From Citricoccus sp. CH26A (GTDB lineage: Bacteria > Actinomycetota > Actinomycetes > Actinomycetales > Micrococcaceae), in contig NZ_AFXQ01000013.1 of NCBI RefSeq assembly GCF_000224415.1, positions 32,587 through 96,586 of the forward strand: DNA of 64,000 bases, given 5' to 3'. The position numbers and the translations under genes were made by a program. The notes under the pieces were generated by a model. It saw only the letters and a list, made by a program, of their open reading frames with translations. It was not told the origin of the DNA and made no database searches. Every line of letters starts with the position of its first letter. Position 1 is the stretch's first letter. This document shows positions 11,584-21,164 of the stretch, in pieces.

Positions 11584-11637
11584 GATTGACGCATCCGGTG
11601 GTGGACGGGACCGCCGGGCCGAACAGGGAGGGCGCTC

Positions 11638-12276
11638 GTGGAGGGGACGAACAGCGCGGAGGCCCCGCGCCTTAGGCGACCGGGATGGAAGGACCCCCGA
11701 CTGCTGGTGGGGATCCTGCTGGTCCTGCTGTCCGTGGCGGGGACCGTGGCCCTGGTCCAGTCGCTGGACCGGTCGGAGGGGTACTGGGCTGCAGGGCAGG
11801 ACCTGGTGCCCGGAGCGGTCGTCGAGCCCGAACAACTGACCGTGGTGCAGGCACGTCTGGGCGAGGCGGCCGACGACTACCTGCCGGCGGACCGACCGCT
11901 GCCGGCGGACGCCTCGGTGGTGGGGACGGTCCGTCAGGGGGAGCTGATCCCGGTGGGCGCGGTGGCGGGCGTGGACCCGGAGTCCCGCCAGGCCGTCGCC
12001 CTCACGCTGGAGGATCCCCTCCCGGAGGGCACCGGCCCGGGGGCCCGCGTGGACGTCTGGATCGCCGCCGCCGACGGCCGGCAGGGGTTCGGCGAACCCG
12101 AGCTGGTGGCCCCGCGCGCCGAACTCGCCGGGATCTCCGAGGCCTCGGGATCCTTCGGCACCACGGGTGAGACCTCGCTGCAGGTCCTGCTCGGCCCCGA
12201 GGAACTGCCGCGGGTCCTGGACGCCAAGGGCAACGGCGCGCGCATCAGCGTCGTTCCCTCCCTCGGCGGGCGGTAG
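11638..12276 (+). CDS. SAF-domain membrane protein (CpaB/RcpC-like)
   Basis: The 212-residue protein has a short basic cytoplasmic N-terminus, one transmembrane helix (about residues 22-41) and an SAF domain beginning with the A-GQDLVPGAVVEPEQL pattern seen in CpaB/RcpC and FlgA proteins. In Tad pilus systems CpaB-type proteins act in the periplasm during pilus assembly. No pilin, secretin or prepilin peptidase is encoded here, so a Tad role is not supported. GTG 11638 follows GGGAGG. It lies nine bases before the CpaE-like gene, implying an operon and joint function. Confidence 0.8.
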   Translation: MEGTNSAEAPRLRRPGWKDPRLLVGILLVLLSVAGTVALVQSLDRSEGYWAAGQDLVPGAVVEPEQLTVVQARLGEAADDYLPADRPLPADASVVGTVRQGELIPVGAVAGVDPESRQAVALTLEDPLPEGTGPGARVDVWIAAADGRQGFGEPELVAPRAELAGISEASGSFGTTGETSLQVLLGPEELPRVLDAKGNGARISVVPSLGGR

Positions 12277-12285
12277 GGGCACCGG

Positions 12286-13848
12286 ATGCGCAAGGTCTCG
12301 GTCGCCACCACCATCATGCCGGGGCACGACCACGTCTCCGGGCTGGAACGGCTGCGCGGGCCGGTCACGGTCATCCGGCGCTGCGAGAGCCTGGCGGAAC
12401 TGATCTCCGTGGCACGATCCGGACTCGCGGACGTCCTGCTCGTGGCCGGGGACACCGGACAGCTCACGCTGACCTTCCTGGACTCCCTCGCCGCCGACGC
12501 CCGCGGACGCCGTGTGGCGGTGGTGGCACTCAGCGACGTCGCCGCGGAACGCGAACGCCTCGGGTCTCTCGGCGTCGTCGCCGTGCCCCCGGAGACACCG
12601 CCCTCCGACCTGGCCGCACTGCTCCAGGAGGCGGTGGCGACGGCGCGTCACCCGCTGCCCGTCGGTTCCTCCGAGCCTGACGACCCACCGCCCGGTCCGA
12701 TGGAGCGACCCGGCCACCGGGCGGGTGGGGCCATCGTGCGGACCGGTGCGTCCGGGTCCGCCACACCGGGTGCCCGGCCCGCGGAGGCCGGCGGCGGGGC
12801 CGTCGACCCCGGCGCTGGCCAGGGCAGTGCTGCGGCCCCGGTGTCACCGGGGGAGTGGATCCCGGCCGACGGCCAGGACGATGACGACGGCGACCGGTCC
12901 GGGGCCCGACCGGCCGCACCGGTCGCGGTCTCGGCCCCGCCGGTGGATGTCCTGGCGGATGCCGAGGCCGGGGCCCGCCCCACCCGGACGACGGCCGTCT
13001 GGGGACCTGCGGGCAGCCCGGGCCGGACGACGGTGGCCGTGAACCTCGCCGTCGAACTGGCGCTGGCCGGACGCCGCACCCTGCTGGTCGACCTGGACAC
13101 CTACGCCGCGTCCGCCGGCGTGCATCTGGGCCTGCTGGACGAATCGGCCGGCATCGCCCAGGCCTGCCGACTGGCGGACCAGGGCGATATCACCGCCGAG
13201 GGGGTCGCCCGCTGCGCCCTCCGTGCGCGCGTGGCCGGGGCCACGCTCCAGGTCCTGACGGGACTGACCCGCTCCGACCGATGGCCCGAACTGCGCCGGT
13301 CCGCCCTCGACGCCGTCCTGGCCGCGGCAGCCGAGGGGTGGGAGGAGGTCGTGATCGACTGTGGCTTCAGCCTGGAACAGGACGAGGAGCTCAGCTTCGA
13401 CATCCCCGCGCCGCAGCGCAATGCCGCCACCCTCGCGGGCCTCGCCGCCGCTGACCGGATCCTGGCCGTGGGCGCCGGTGACCCGGTGGGACTGCCGCGC
13501 CTGGTCCGGGCCCTCGACGAGCTCGACCAGGCCGAGACGGCGTCCGGCGCCGTGGTGGAGATCGTGGTCAACCAGGTGCGGGCCGAGGCCTCCGGCGTGG
13601 CGCCGAGGTCCCAGGTCCGCAGCGTCCTCGAGCACTTCGCCGGGGACAGGACGGTGTCCGCCTTCCTCCCGTGGGACCGCAAGGCCCTGGACCGGGCACT
13701 GCTGGGCGGACAGGTGCTCGCGGAGGCCGCGCCGAAGTCGGCGCTGCGGCGGGCCCTGTCCGCGCTCGCGGGAACGCCGCAGGAACCGGCCGATGACCGT
13801 GCACGGCGCCTGCCGGTTCCCCGGCGACTGCTGGGCGCGGCCCGTTAA
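12286..13848 (+). CDS. CpaE-like MinD/ParA superfamily ATPase
   Basis: The 520-residue protein has an N-terminal receiver-like region (about 1-120), a Pro/Gly/Ala-rich disordered linker (about 120-235) and a C-terminal P-loop domain. The phosphate loop reads GPAGSPGRTT, with Arg where the deviant Walker A motif normally has Lys, followed by NLAVELALAGRRTLLVDLDTY and a Walker B-like VVIDCGFSLE. CpaE-type ATPases localise Tad pilus machinery, but this branch sits only with an SAF protein. ATG 12286 directly follows the SAF stop. Whether ATP is still hydrolysed is uncertain. Confidence 0.8.
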   Translation: MRKVSVATTIMPGHDHVSGLERLRGPVTVIRRCESLAELISVARSGLADVLLVAGDTGQLTLTFLDSLAADARGRRVAVVALSDVAAERERLGSLGVVAVPPETPPSDLAALLQEAVATARHPLPVGSSEPDDPPPGPMERPGHRAGGAIVRTGASGSATPGARPAEAGGGAVDPGAGQGSAAAPVSPGEWIPADGQDDDDGDRSGARPAAPVAVSAPPVDVLADAEAGARPTRTTAVWGPAGSPGRTTVAVNLAVELALAGRRTLLVDLDTYAASAGVHLGLLDESAGIAQACRLADQGDITAEGVARCALRARVAGATLQVLTGLTRSDRWPELRRSALDAVLAAAAEGWEEVVIDCGFSLEQDEELSFDIPAPQRNAATLAGLAAADRILAVGAGDPVGLPRLVRALDELDQAETASGAVVEIVVNQVRAEASGVAPRSQVRSVLEHFAGDRTVSAFLPWDRKALDRALLGGQVLAEAAPKSALRRALSALAGTPQEPADDRARRLPVPRRLLGAAR

Positions 13849-13868
13849 CGCTTTGAGACGTGGGCCAC

Positions 13869-13874
13869 TAGGCT
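13869..13874 (+). promoter_or_regulatory. Putative promoter of the glutamate dehydrogenase operon
   Basis: TTAACG (13845-13850), an 18-base spacer and TAGGCT (13869-13874) form a plausible promoter about 85 bases before the ATG. Confidence 0.45.
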
Positions 13875-13960
13875 CGGAGCCAGTGGACCAAGGACGTTCC
13901 ACTGCCTCCGGACGCCCCGGTGCCCGGAGCCGTTGAAGCGATGGAAGAGGACACCACCAC

Positions 13961-16900
13961 ATGTCATCGTCGACTCCCCTGTGGACCGATCAGCACGACT
14001 CCACCACCCCGGAGCGCCAGATCGACCCCGCCCCGCTGTTCGATGCCTACTTCGAACACGTCTCCGAGGCGGACCAGGCCGAACTGGACCCGAGGACCCG
14101 CCAGGCGCTGGTGACCACGCACGTGGACCTGGCTGCCGGCAAGGGACTGCAGGACGCGGTCGTGAAGGTGACGCCCATGCGTCAGTACGCGCTCGTGCAG
14201 ATCGTCCACGATGACATGTCCTACCTGGTCGATTCCGTCACCTCGGAGCTGACCCGGCAGGGGCACGCCATCCGCATCGTGGCCCATCCCACGGTCATCA
14301 CCCACCGGGACCAGGAGAGCGGACGACTGCTCGCGGTGCACCGCGTCCCCACCCAGTCCGGCACCGCCAGCGGTGACACGACGGCGGCGCTCGCCGACCT
14401 CGGCCCGCTCATGGCCGGTGAGGGCGCCCGGGCCGTCGTCGAGTCCTGGATCGGGATCCAGACCGTGGGACCGCTGACGGAGGACCAGGCGGCGGACCTC
14501 GAGCACGGTCTCGAGGAGGTGCTCGCGGACGTCCGGGCGGCCATCGCCGACACCGACCGCATGCGCTCGGCGGCCTTCACGGCGGCCCGGGCCCTGGCCC
14601 ATGACGCCCCGCCGAGCGTCCAGGGCGTGCGCCAGAGCACCGAGCTGCTGAACTGGATGGAGGACGGCCACTTCACCTTCACCGGCTACCGCGAGTACCT
14701 GCTGCAGAGCGGGGACAACGGGCAGGTGCTGGTCGCGCTGGAGGACACCGGCCTGGGGATCCTGCGCCACCGGCCCAGCGCGCCCCCGGCACCGCTGTCC
14801 ATCGCCGGCCGCAACCAGATCGAGCGCCCCAACCCGCTGATCATCACCAAGGCCAACTCCCGATCCCGCGTGCAGCGGGCCGCCTACATGGACTACGTGG
14901 CCGTGAAGACGTACGGCGCGGACGGCCGGGTCACCGGCGAGCGGCGCTTCATCGGCCTCTGGGACCCCAAGGCGTACACGACCTCGGTGGAGGACATCCC
15001 GCTCATCCGGGACAAGGTGGCCGCGGTGCTGGCCCTGTCCGGGTTCCCCCGGGACTCCCACTCGGGTGCCGAGCTCCAGCAGATCCTGGAGACCCACCCG
15101 CGCGACGAGCTGTTCCAGGTGGACGTGGAGGAACTGTGGGAGACCTGCCGGCAGATCCTGCAGCTGCAGGAACGGCGCCGGACCCGGTTGTTCCTGCGCC
15201 CGGACACCTACGGGCGGTTCATGAACGCCCTCGTGTTCCTGCCCCGTGACCGGTACAACACCGCCGTGCGCGGCCGGATCCAGGACGTGCTGCTGGAGGC
15301 GCTCGGAGGGGAGTCCCTCGACTTCCAGGTGCGGCTGACCGAGTCCGTGCTGGCCCGGCTCTACTTCCGCGTCCGGCTGCCGCGCGAGCGCGAGCGCAGT
15401 GAACCGGTGGATGCCAAGGAACTGGAGCAGCTCCTGGTCGACGCGGTGCGCTCCTGGAAGGAGGGAGTGGACGAGAAGGCGATCGAGGCCTTCGGCGAGG
15501 ACAGCGGCGTGGACACCGCCCGGCTCTGGGACGAGGCGTTCCCGCCCGCCTACCGGGTGGCCTACGAGATCGACGACGCCCTGGAGGACATCGGCCGGTT
15601 CTCGGCCCTGCCGGGGGACGGTGAACCGGTGGTGCACGTGGTGCCGGAGGACCGCGACGAGAGGTCACGCAAGGCGGAGGAGGAGGTCGAGGGCATCACC
15701 GTGGGCCGGATGAAGCTCTACTCCGACCGGCCCCGGACGCTCACGGAGGTGCTGCCGGTGCTGCAGAACCTCGGTCTGTCCGTGATCGATGAGCGCCCCT
15801 TCGAGGTCGAGCCGGCCGACGGGCGCAAGTTCTACCTCTACGACTTCGGACTGGGCTACCCCGAGGGCACGGAGAACGAGGTCTCCGCCCGACTGCTCGA
15901 GGACGCGGTGGTGGCCACGGCGACGGGATCCGCCGAGTCCGATGCGCTGGACCGGCTGGTCCTGTTCCAGGAGCTGCCCAGCCGCACCGTCACCATGCTC
16001 CGGGCGTACGCCAAGTACCTGCGCCAGCTCGGCGTCCAGTACTCCCTGACCTTCATGGCCGACTCCCTCCTGACCCACCCCGAGATGACGTCCCTGCTGG
16101 TGGAGTACTTCTACACCCGCTTCGATCCCTCGCTGCCCGCGGCCACGGACGACGACGGCGCCACCGCCGGTCCGGCCCGGCGCCAGGCCATGGAGGACGT
16201 CCGCGAACGCGCCGAGAACGCCCTGGATGCGGTCTCGACGCTCGACGCCGAACGCGTCCTGCAGGGCTTCCTCACCGTCATGCAGGCGACCCAGCGGACC
16301 AGTTTCTTCCAGGGGCATCGCCGGTTGAGCTTCAAGATCGCCACCGAGCAGATCCCGTTCGCGCCCCAGCCGCGGCCGGCCCGGGAGATCTGGGTGTACG
16401 CACCCGACGTCGAGGGCGTCCACCTGCGCTTCGGACCGATCGCGCGTGGCGGGCTGCGCTGGTCCGATCGCCGGGAGGACTTCCGCACCGAGGTGCTCGG
16501 ACTCGTGAAGGCCCAGCAGGTCAAGAACGCCGTGATCGTCCCCACCGGTGCCAAGGGAGGGTTCTACGCCAAGAGGCTGCCCGATCCCGCCGCCGACCGC
16601 GGCGCCTGGATGGAGGCCGGGAAGGACGCCTACCGCACCTTCATCCGCGCCCTGCTCGACATCACCGACCAGCAGGAGCGCTCCGGCGAGGGCACGGTGT
16701 TCTCGGTGCGCGGGGACATCGTCCGCTACGACGGTGACGACGCCTACCTGGTGGTGGCCGCGGACAAGGGCACGGCGTCCTTCTCCGACACCGCCAACGA
16801 GATCTCCGCCGACTACGGGCACTGGCTCGGTGACGCCTTCGCCTCGGGCGGATCCGTGGGCTACGACCACAAGGCCATGGGCATCACGGCCCGCGGTGCC

Positions 16901-18859
16901 TGGGAGTCGGTCAAGAGCCACTTCGCCTCGATCGGCCATGACACCCAGGCCCAGGACTTCACGGTGATCGGCATCGGGGACATGTCCGGTGACGTGTTCG
17001 GCAACGGCATGCTGCTGTCCGAGCACATCCGGCTCGTGGCCGCGTTCAACCACCTGCACGTCTTCCTCGACCCGGACCCGGACGCGGCGGCCTCCTTCGC
17101 CGAACGCCGCCGGCTCTTCGAGCTGCCCCGCTCCTCCTGGTCCGACTACGACCGATCCTTGATCAGTGAGGGGGGCGGCGTCTTCGACCGCTCCGCCAAG
17201 TCCATCCCCGTCTCCGAGCAGGTGCGGGCCCGGCTGGGCCTTCCCGCGGACACCACCGAGTTGACGCCGGCGGAACTGATCCAGGCCATCCTGAAGGCAC
17301 CGGTGGACCTGTTGTACAACGGCGGCATCGGCACGTACGTCAAGGCCGCGGACGAGGACCACGCGGAGGTCGGGGACCGGGCCAACAACGCGATCCGCAT
17401 CAACGGCGCGGACCTCCGGGTCCGCGTGGTGGGTGAGGGCGGGAACCTGGGCTTCACCCAACGGGGCCGGATCGAGGCGGCCCTGGCGGGGGTGCAGATC
17501 AACACCGACGCGATCGACAACTCCGCCGGCGTGGACTGCTCCGACCACGAGGTGAACATCAAGATCCTCGTGGACCAGCTGGTCTCCGCCGGAGCGCTGG
17601 AGGCGCAGGAGCGTGCCGCGCTGCTCGAGTCGATGACGGACGAGGTCGCCCGCCTGGTGCTGCAGACCAACGTCGACCAGAACAGGCTGTTGCGCAACGA
17701 CTCCCAGAAGGTCTCCGAATGGCTGCCCAGCTTCGAGCGGCACATCCACTGGCTGGAAGCGCACGGGGACCTGGACCGGGCGCTGGAGTTCCTGCCCGAC
17801 GACGCGGAGCTCGAGCGTCGCCAGCAGGACGGGGCGTCCCTGACGACCCCGGAACTGGCCGTGCTCGCCGCCTACGCCAAGACGAACCTCTCGGCCGTCC
17901 TGCTGGACTCGGCACTGCCGGACGACCCCTGGTTCGACCGCACGCTGGACGCCTACTTCCCGGCGCAGCTCCGGGAGCGGTTCGCCGACCAGATCCAGCA
18001 GCACCCGCTGCGCCGGGAGATCATCGCCACCGTGGTCGCCAACGACGTCGTCAATACCGGTGGCACCACGTTCGTCTTCCGCGCCATGGAGGAGACCGGG
18101 GCGGACGCCCCCGCGGTGGTGCACGCCTACGTCGCGATCAAGGAGATCTACGGCTTCGGCCCGTTCCTCGATGCGATCTCGGCGCTGCCGGCGTCCGTGT
18201 CCGGGGAGGCCAAGGGCCGCGTCTACCTCGACGCCCGACGCGTGCTGGACCGCGCCGTGCGCTGGTTCGTCAACCACCGCACGCGCACCGGCGCCAGCAT
18301 CAGCTCGGGGGTGGAGTACTTCCGGGACGACGTCCAGACGCTGGCGGAGGACCTGCCGCAGATCCTCCAGGGCCAGGACGCCGAGCGCTACGAGCAGTGG
18401 CGTGACGAGGCCCTGGAGATGGGCCTCCCGGAGGACCTGTCCAGCCGACGGGCCTACCAGTTCGAGTCCTACGGGCTGCTGGACGTGGTGCGCCTGGCGC
18501 GGAAGACGGGGCGCGACCCGCGCTCCGTGGCCGAGGTCTACTACCGCCTCTACGACTGGTTCGACGTGGATCCGGTGCTCAACCGCATCACCGGCCTGCC
18601 GCGTGACGGGCGGTGGCGCGCGCTGGCTCGGGCCGCGCTGCGCGATGACCTGTACGGCCTGCTGGTCAGCTTCTGCTCCGACATCCTGGACGGCAGGGGA
18701 GACACCGTCGACGAACTCGTGGCCCAGTGGGCCGAGGACCGCTCGACCAGCCTCACGCGGGCGGAGGGGTTCCTGGACGAGATCCGCGAGGCCGGGACCG
18801 ATGACCTGGCCTCGCTGTCCGTGGCGCTGCGCCAGTTGCGCGCGGTGACGGCCCAGTAG
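13961..18859 (+). CDS. gdh: NAD-dependent glutamate dehydrogenase, large L_180 class
   Basis: This 1632-residue enzyme converts glutamate and NAD+ to 2-oxoglutarate, ammonium and NADH, usually for glutamate catabolism. The giant class carries N-terminal ACT-like regulatory regions and a C-terminal helical domain around a catalytic core. Seen here are DDMSYLVDSVTSEL near the N-terminus, the catalytic glycine-lysine region GLRWSDRREDF followed by PTGAKGGFYAKRL (about residues 860-880), and a dinucleotide-binding part with GIGDMSGDVFGNG. The ATG has GAAGAGG about ten bases upstream. PdtaS starts seven bases after the stop, so the two genes are probably cotranscribed. Length matches the actinobacterial family. 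Confidence 0.95.
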   Translation: MSSSTPLWTDQHDSTTPERQIDPAPLFDAYFEHVSEADQAELDPRTRQALVTTHVDLAAGKGLQDAVVKVTPMRQYALVQIVHDDMSYLVDSVTSELTRQGHAIRIVAHPTVITHRDQESGRLLAVHRVPTQSGTASGDTTAALADLGPLMAGEGARAVVESWIGIQTVGPLTEDQAADLEHGLEEVLADVRAAIADTDRMRSAAFTAARALAHDAPPSVQGVRQSTELLNWMEDGHFTFTGYREYLLQSGDNGQVLVALEDTGLGILRHRPSAPPAPLSIAGRNQIERPNPLIITKANSRSRVQRAAYMDYVAVKTYGADGRVTGERRFIGLWDPKAYTTSVEDIPLIRDKVAAVLALSGFPRDSHSGAELQQILETHPRDELFQVDVEELWETCRQILQLQERRRTRLFLRPDTYGRFMNALVFLPRDRYNTAVRGRIQDVLLEALGGESLDFQVRLTESVLARLYFRVRLPRERERSEPVDAKELEQLLVDAVRSWKEGVDEKAIEAFGEDSGVDTARLWDEAFPPAYRVAYEIDDALEDIGRFSALPGDGEPVVHVVPEDRDERSRKAEEEVEGITVGRMKLYSDRPRTLTEVLPVLQNLGLSVIDERPFEVEPADGRKFYLYDFGLGYPEGTENEVSARLLEDAVVATATGSAESDALDRLVLFQELPSRTVTMLRAYAKYLRQLGVQYSLTFMADSLLTHPEMTSLLVEYFYTRFDPSLPAATDDDGATAGPARRQAMEDVRERAENALDAVSTLDAERVLQGFLTVMQATQRTSFFQGHRRLSFKIATEQIPFAPQPRPAREIWVYAPDVEGVHLRFGPIARGGLRWSDRREDFRTEVLGLVKAQQVKNAVIVPTGAKGGFYAKRLPDPAADRGAWMEAGKDAYRTFIRALLDITDQQERSGEGTVFSVRGDIVRYDGDDAYLVVAADKGTASFSDTANEISADYGHWLGDAFASGGSVGYDHKAMGITARGAWESVKSHFASIGHDTQAQDFTVIGIGDMSGDVFGNGMLLSEHIRLVAAFNHLHVFLDPDPDAAASFAERRRLFELPRSSWSDYDRSLISEGGGVFDRSAKSIPVSEQVRARLGLPADTTELTPAELIQAILKAPVDLLYNGGIGTYVKAADEDHAEVGDRANNAIRINGADLRVRVVGEGGNLGFTQRGRIEAALAGVQINTDAIDNSAGVDCSDHEVNIKILVDQLVSAGALEAQERAALLESMTDEVARLVLQTNVDQNRLLRNDSQKVSEWLPSFERHIHWLEAHGDLDRALEFLPDDAELERRQQDGASLTTPELAVLAAYAKTNLSAVLLDSALPDDPWFDRTLDAYFPAQLRERFADQIQQHPLRREIIATVVANDVVNTGGTTFVFRAMEETGADAPAVVHAYVAIKEIYGFGPFLDAISALPASVSGEAKGRVYLDARRVLDRAVRWFVNHRTRTGASISSGVEYFRDDVQTLAEDLPQILQGQDAERYEQWRDEALEMGLPEDLSSRRAYQFESYGLLDVVRLARKTGRDPRSVAEVYYRLYDWFDVDPVLNRITGLPRDGRWRALARAALRDDLYGLLVSFCSDILDGRGDTVDELVAQWAEDRSTSLTRAEGFLDEIREAGTDDLASLSVALRQLRAVTAQ

Positions 18860-18866
18860 GGTTCCG

Positions 18867-20420
18867 ATGCCCCTGCTGACCGCACCGCTCGAGGACGATC
18901 CGGACCTCCGGGACGGCGACGTCGACTGGCTGCAGGCCGTGGTCGCCGACTGGCAGTTGCTGGCGGACCTGTCCTTCGGCGACCTGGTGCTCTGGTACCC
19001 GGTCACCGGGCCGGAGGAGCCCGACCGCGGTTTCGTCGCCCTGGCCCAGGCCCGGCCCTTCACCTCGCAGACCGCGCTGCACCGGGACATCGTGGGCAGC
19101 AGGGTGCGCGCGGACCTGAGGTCCCTCGTGGACCACGCGTGGCGGACCGGGGAGCCCACGGTCACGGCGCCCTCGGTCTACGCCCCGGACAGTTCGATGC
19201 GGGTCACGGTGTGGCCCGTGGTGCGTGAGGGGAGGACCATCGGCGTGCTGACCGTGCACCAGAACCTGACCGGGCAGCGCACCCCCTCCCGGCTCGAGCT
19301 CGTCTACCGCGAGAGCGCCCACCGACTGTTGGAGATGGTGTCCCGGGGCCAGTGGCCGGATCCGGACGACCCGGTCGGCGGGCCGCACCGCGGCTCGCCG
19401 CGCGTGGGCGACGGCCTCCTGCTGCTGACCGCGGACGGCCGGGTGGACTTCGCCACGCCCAACGCCGTCTCGGCCTTCCGGCGGCTGGGGGAGACCGACC
19501 CCCTGGAGGGTAGGTCCCTGGCCCGGGTCGTCACCGACCTGCAGGACGAGCGCCGCCCCGTGGACGAGTCCCTGCCCCTGGTCCTCACGGGCAAGGCGAC
19601 CGCCCGCGCGGAGTTGCAGGTCCGGGCGGTGAGCCTGACCCTGAGGACGGTGCCGCTGAGGGAACAGGACGAGCGTATCGGGGCGCTGGTCCTGCTGCGC
19701 GATGTCACGGAACTGCGCCGCCGGGAGCAGCAGCTGGTGGGCAAGGACGCCACGATCCGGGAGATCCACCACCGGGTGAAGAACAACCTGCAGACCGTCG
19801 GCTCACTATTGCGCATGCAGTCCCGCAGGATGACCTCGCCCGAGGCCAAGCGCGGGCTGGAACAGGCGATGCGCCGGGTGGACACGATCGCGCTGGTGCA
19901 TGAGACCCTTTCCCACGGCCTGGACGGGCAGGTGGACATGGATGCCCTGCTGGGCCGCCAGTTCCGCCTGGCCGTGGAGGTCGCCGGCGACGGCCGGCCC
20001 GTCACCACCGAGTACTCCGGCGGGTTCGGCCACCTGCCCAGTGACCTGGCCACGCCCCTGGCCCTGGTCATCAACGAGCTGGCCACGAACGCCGTGGAGC
20101 ACGGCACCCGTCCAGAGGGCGGGCACGTGGGCCTGTCCGCTCGGCGCTCGCACGTACCCGCGGGGGAGCGGCTGGAGGTCCGGCTGTGGGACAGTGGCGC
20201 GTCGGATCCGCCAACCGGGCCCGACGCCGGCCCGGAGCCTCACCCGGCCCCGGCCCCGGCCGGGGCCGGCGTCGTGCCGGAACCGGGACGGGATGCCGGC
20301 CTGGGGCTGCAGATCGTGCGGACGCTGGTGGCCGGGGACCTCCGGGGGACGATCGACTGGCGCCGGCGTCCGGACGGGGGCATGGAGGTCGTGATCCTGG
20401 CCCCGGTCCCGGAACGCTGA
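18867..20420 (+). CDS. pdtaS: PdtaS-type soluble sensor histidine kinase
   Basis: PdtaS phosphorylates the RNA-binding antiterminator PdtaR. The 517-residue protein has an N-terminal GAF-like domain (about 20-150), a PAS domain (about 165-285), a HisKA_2 H-box with the diagnostic IREIHHRVKNNLQTVGSLL (about 293-312) and an HATPase domain with VINELATNAVEHGT. A Pro/Ala/Glu-rich insert (about 445-475) lies just before the G2 motif GLGLQIVRTL, longer than I would expect. No membrane segments are visible. The gene order pdtaS then a convergent whiB1-type gene matches Mycobacterium (Rv3220c-Rv3219). Confidence 0.92.
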   Translation: MPLLTAPLEDDPDLRDGDVDWLQAVVADWQLLADLSFGDLVLWYPVTGPEEPDRGFVALAQARPFTSQTALHRDIVGSRVRADLRSLVDHAWRTGEPTVTAPSVYAPDSSMRVTVWPVVREGRTIGVLTVHQNLTGQRTPSRLELVYRESAHRLLEMVSRGQWPDPDDPVGGPHRGSPRVGDGLLLLTADGRVDFATPNAVSAFRRLGETDPLEGRSLARVVTDLQDERRPVDESLPLVLTGKATARAELQVRAVSLTLRTVPLREQDERIGALVLLRDVTELRRREQQLVGKDATIREIHHRVKNNLQTVGSLLRMQSRRMTSPEAKRGLEQAMRRVDTIALVHETLSHGLDGQVDMDALLGRQFRLAVEVAGDGRPVTTEYSGGFGHLPSDLATPLALVINELATNAVEHGTRPEGGHVGLSARRSHVPAGERLEVRLWDSGASDPPTGPDAGPEPHPAPAPAGAGVVPEPGRDAGLGLQIVRTLVAGDLRGTIDWRRRPDGGMEVVILAPVPER

Positions 20421-20449
20421 AACCCCGGCCTGCTGGGCAGGCCGGGGTT
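20421..20449. terminator. Perfect-stem terminator between pdtaS and whiB1
   Basis: AACCCCGGCCTGC (20421-20433) and its exact complement (20437-20449) form a 13-bp stem with a TGG loop directly after the pdtaS stop. The two genes converge here, so it may serve both strands. Confidence 0.8.
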
Positions 20450-20496
20450 CCAGGCGTTGGGGCGGGGCCGGAGGCCCCACACGGGGGGTCGGGGTC

Positions 20497-20745
20497 TCAG
20501 GAGGCCCGACGGGCGCGGGCGGCGCGACGCTTCAGCGCCCGGCGCTCGTCCTCGCTCATGCCGCCCCAGACCCCGGAGTCCTGGCCGGACTCGATGGCCC
20601 ACTGCAGGCAGGTGTCGACTACTTCGCAGGTACGGCAGACCGCCTTGGCTTCCTCGATCTGGAGCAGTGCCGGTCCAGTGTTCCCCACGGGGAAGAACAG
20701 TTCCGGGTCCTTGTCCAGGCACGCTGCCCGGCTACGCCAATCCAT
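20497..20745 (-). CDS. whiB1: WhiB1-type iron-sulfur transcription factor
   Basis: The 82-residue protein is a Wbl protein: cysteines at positions 9, 37, 40 and 46 (C...CRTC...C) ligate a 4Fe-4S cluster, followed by the GVWGGM turn and a basic tail (RRALKRRAARARR) for DNA contact. WhiB1 binds the sigma-70 region 4 of the housekeeping sigma factor and responds to nitric oxide in mycobacteria. Length, MDWR start and location beside pdtaS support WhiB1 rather than another Wbl class. The start at 20745 is preceded by AAGAGGAG. A 16-bp palindrome lies 63 bases upstream. Confidence 0.9.
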   Translation of the reverse strand: MDWRSRAACLDKDPELFFPVGNTGPALLQIEEAKAVCRTCEVVDTCLQWAIESGQDSGVWGGMSEDERRALKRRAARARRAS

Positions 20746-21164
20746 GCTGATCGATACTCCTCTTCTGCCGGGCACACTGCGACCCGGCGCGTCCTACGTC
20801 TGTCGAAACGGACGATCGTCCGTCGGCGGGGCTGGTCGTCGCCATCGGTACGACGGCAAAGAAAAAAGGGCCGTAGCAACGACCCCCGCTGAACTCGTGA
20901 AATATCTTTTCATGTACATTGCACGTAAACAAGGGGTACGGCGGATTGGACTGCGGATATCCTGAGGTGTTGATCACAAGCCGGGTCCCGACGGGGCCGA
21001 CTATTCCGGCCCCGGCGCGGCACTGTCAAGGGTGACGGGATCCGGTCCGGTGGGGGCGGGGTCGGCCTTCCCTCCACGGCAGCGCCCAGCGCCGCCGGAG
21101 CGGGGAGGGGCAGCGGGCGAACCAGGTCGAGGACAGGACAACGTCGGAAGGACGGCACGAGCAC
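20746..21164. other. Gene-free spacer upstream of whiB1
   Basis: This 419-base stretch holds no convincing gene. It contains the presumed whiB1 promoter region (AT-rich patch about 20895-20930 with TTGTTT and TATTTC on the minus strand), the palindrome at 20808-20823, a 7-bp hairpin at 20992-21014 (CGGGGCC/GGCCCCG), and the upstream region of the small membrane protein at 21165. Confidence 0.5.
20808..20823. promoter_or_regulatory. 16-bp perfect palindrome in the whiB1 leader
   Basis: ACGGACGATCGTCCGT is self-complementary over all 16 bases and lies between the AT-rich promoter region and the whiB1 start. It could be an operator or fold as a small leader hairpin. Confidence 0.4.

Noticed and set aside
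15665..19165. Minus-strand reading frame of 1166 codons opposite glutamate dehydrogenase
   Set aside because: Antisense shadow of a strongly conserved gene, no motifs.
20971..20982. CRP-type site TGTTGATCACA near whiB1
   Set aside because: Only half of the TGTGA-N6-TCACA consensus is present and the position is on the far side of the AT-rich promoter patch.
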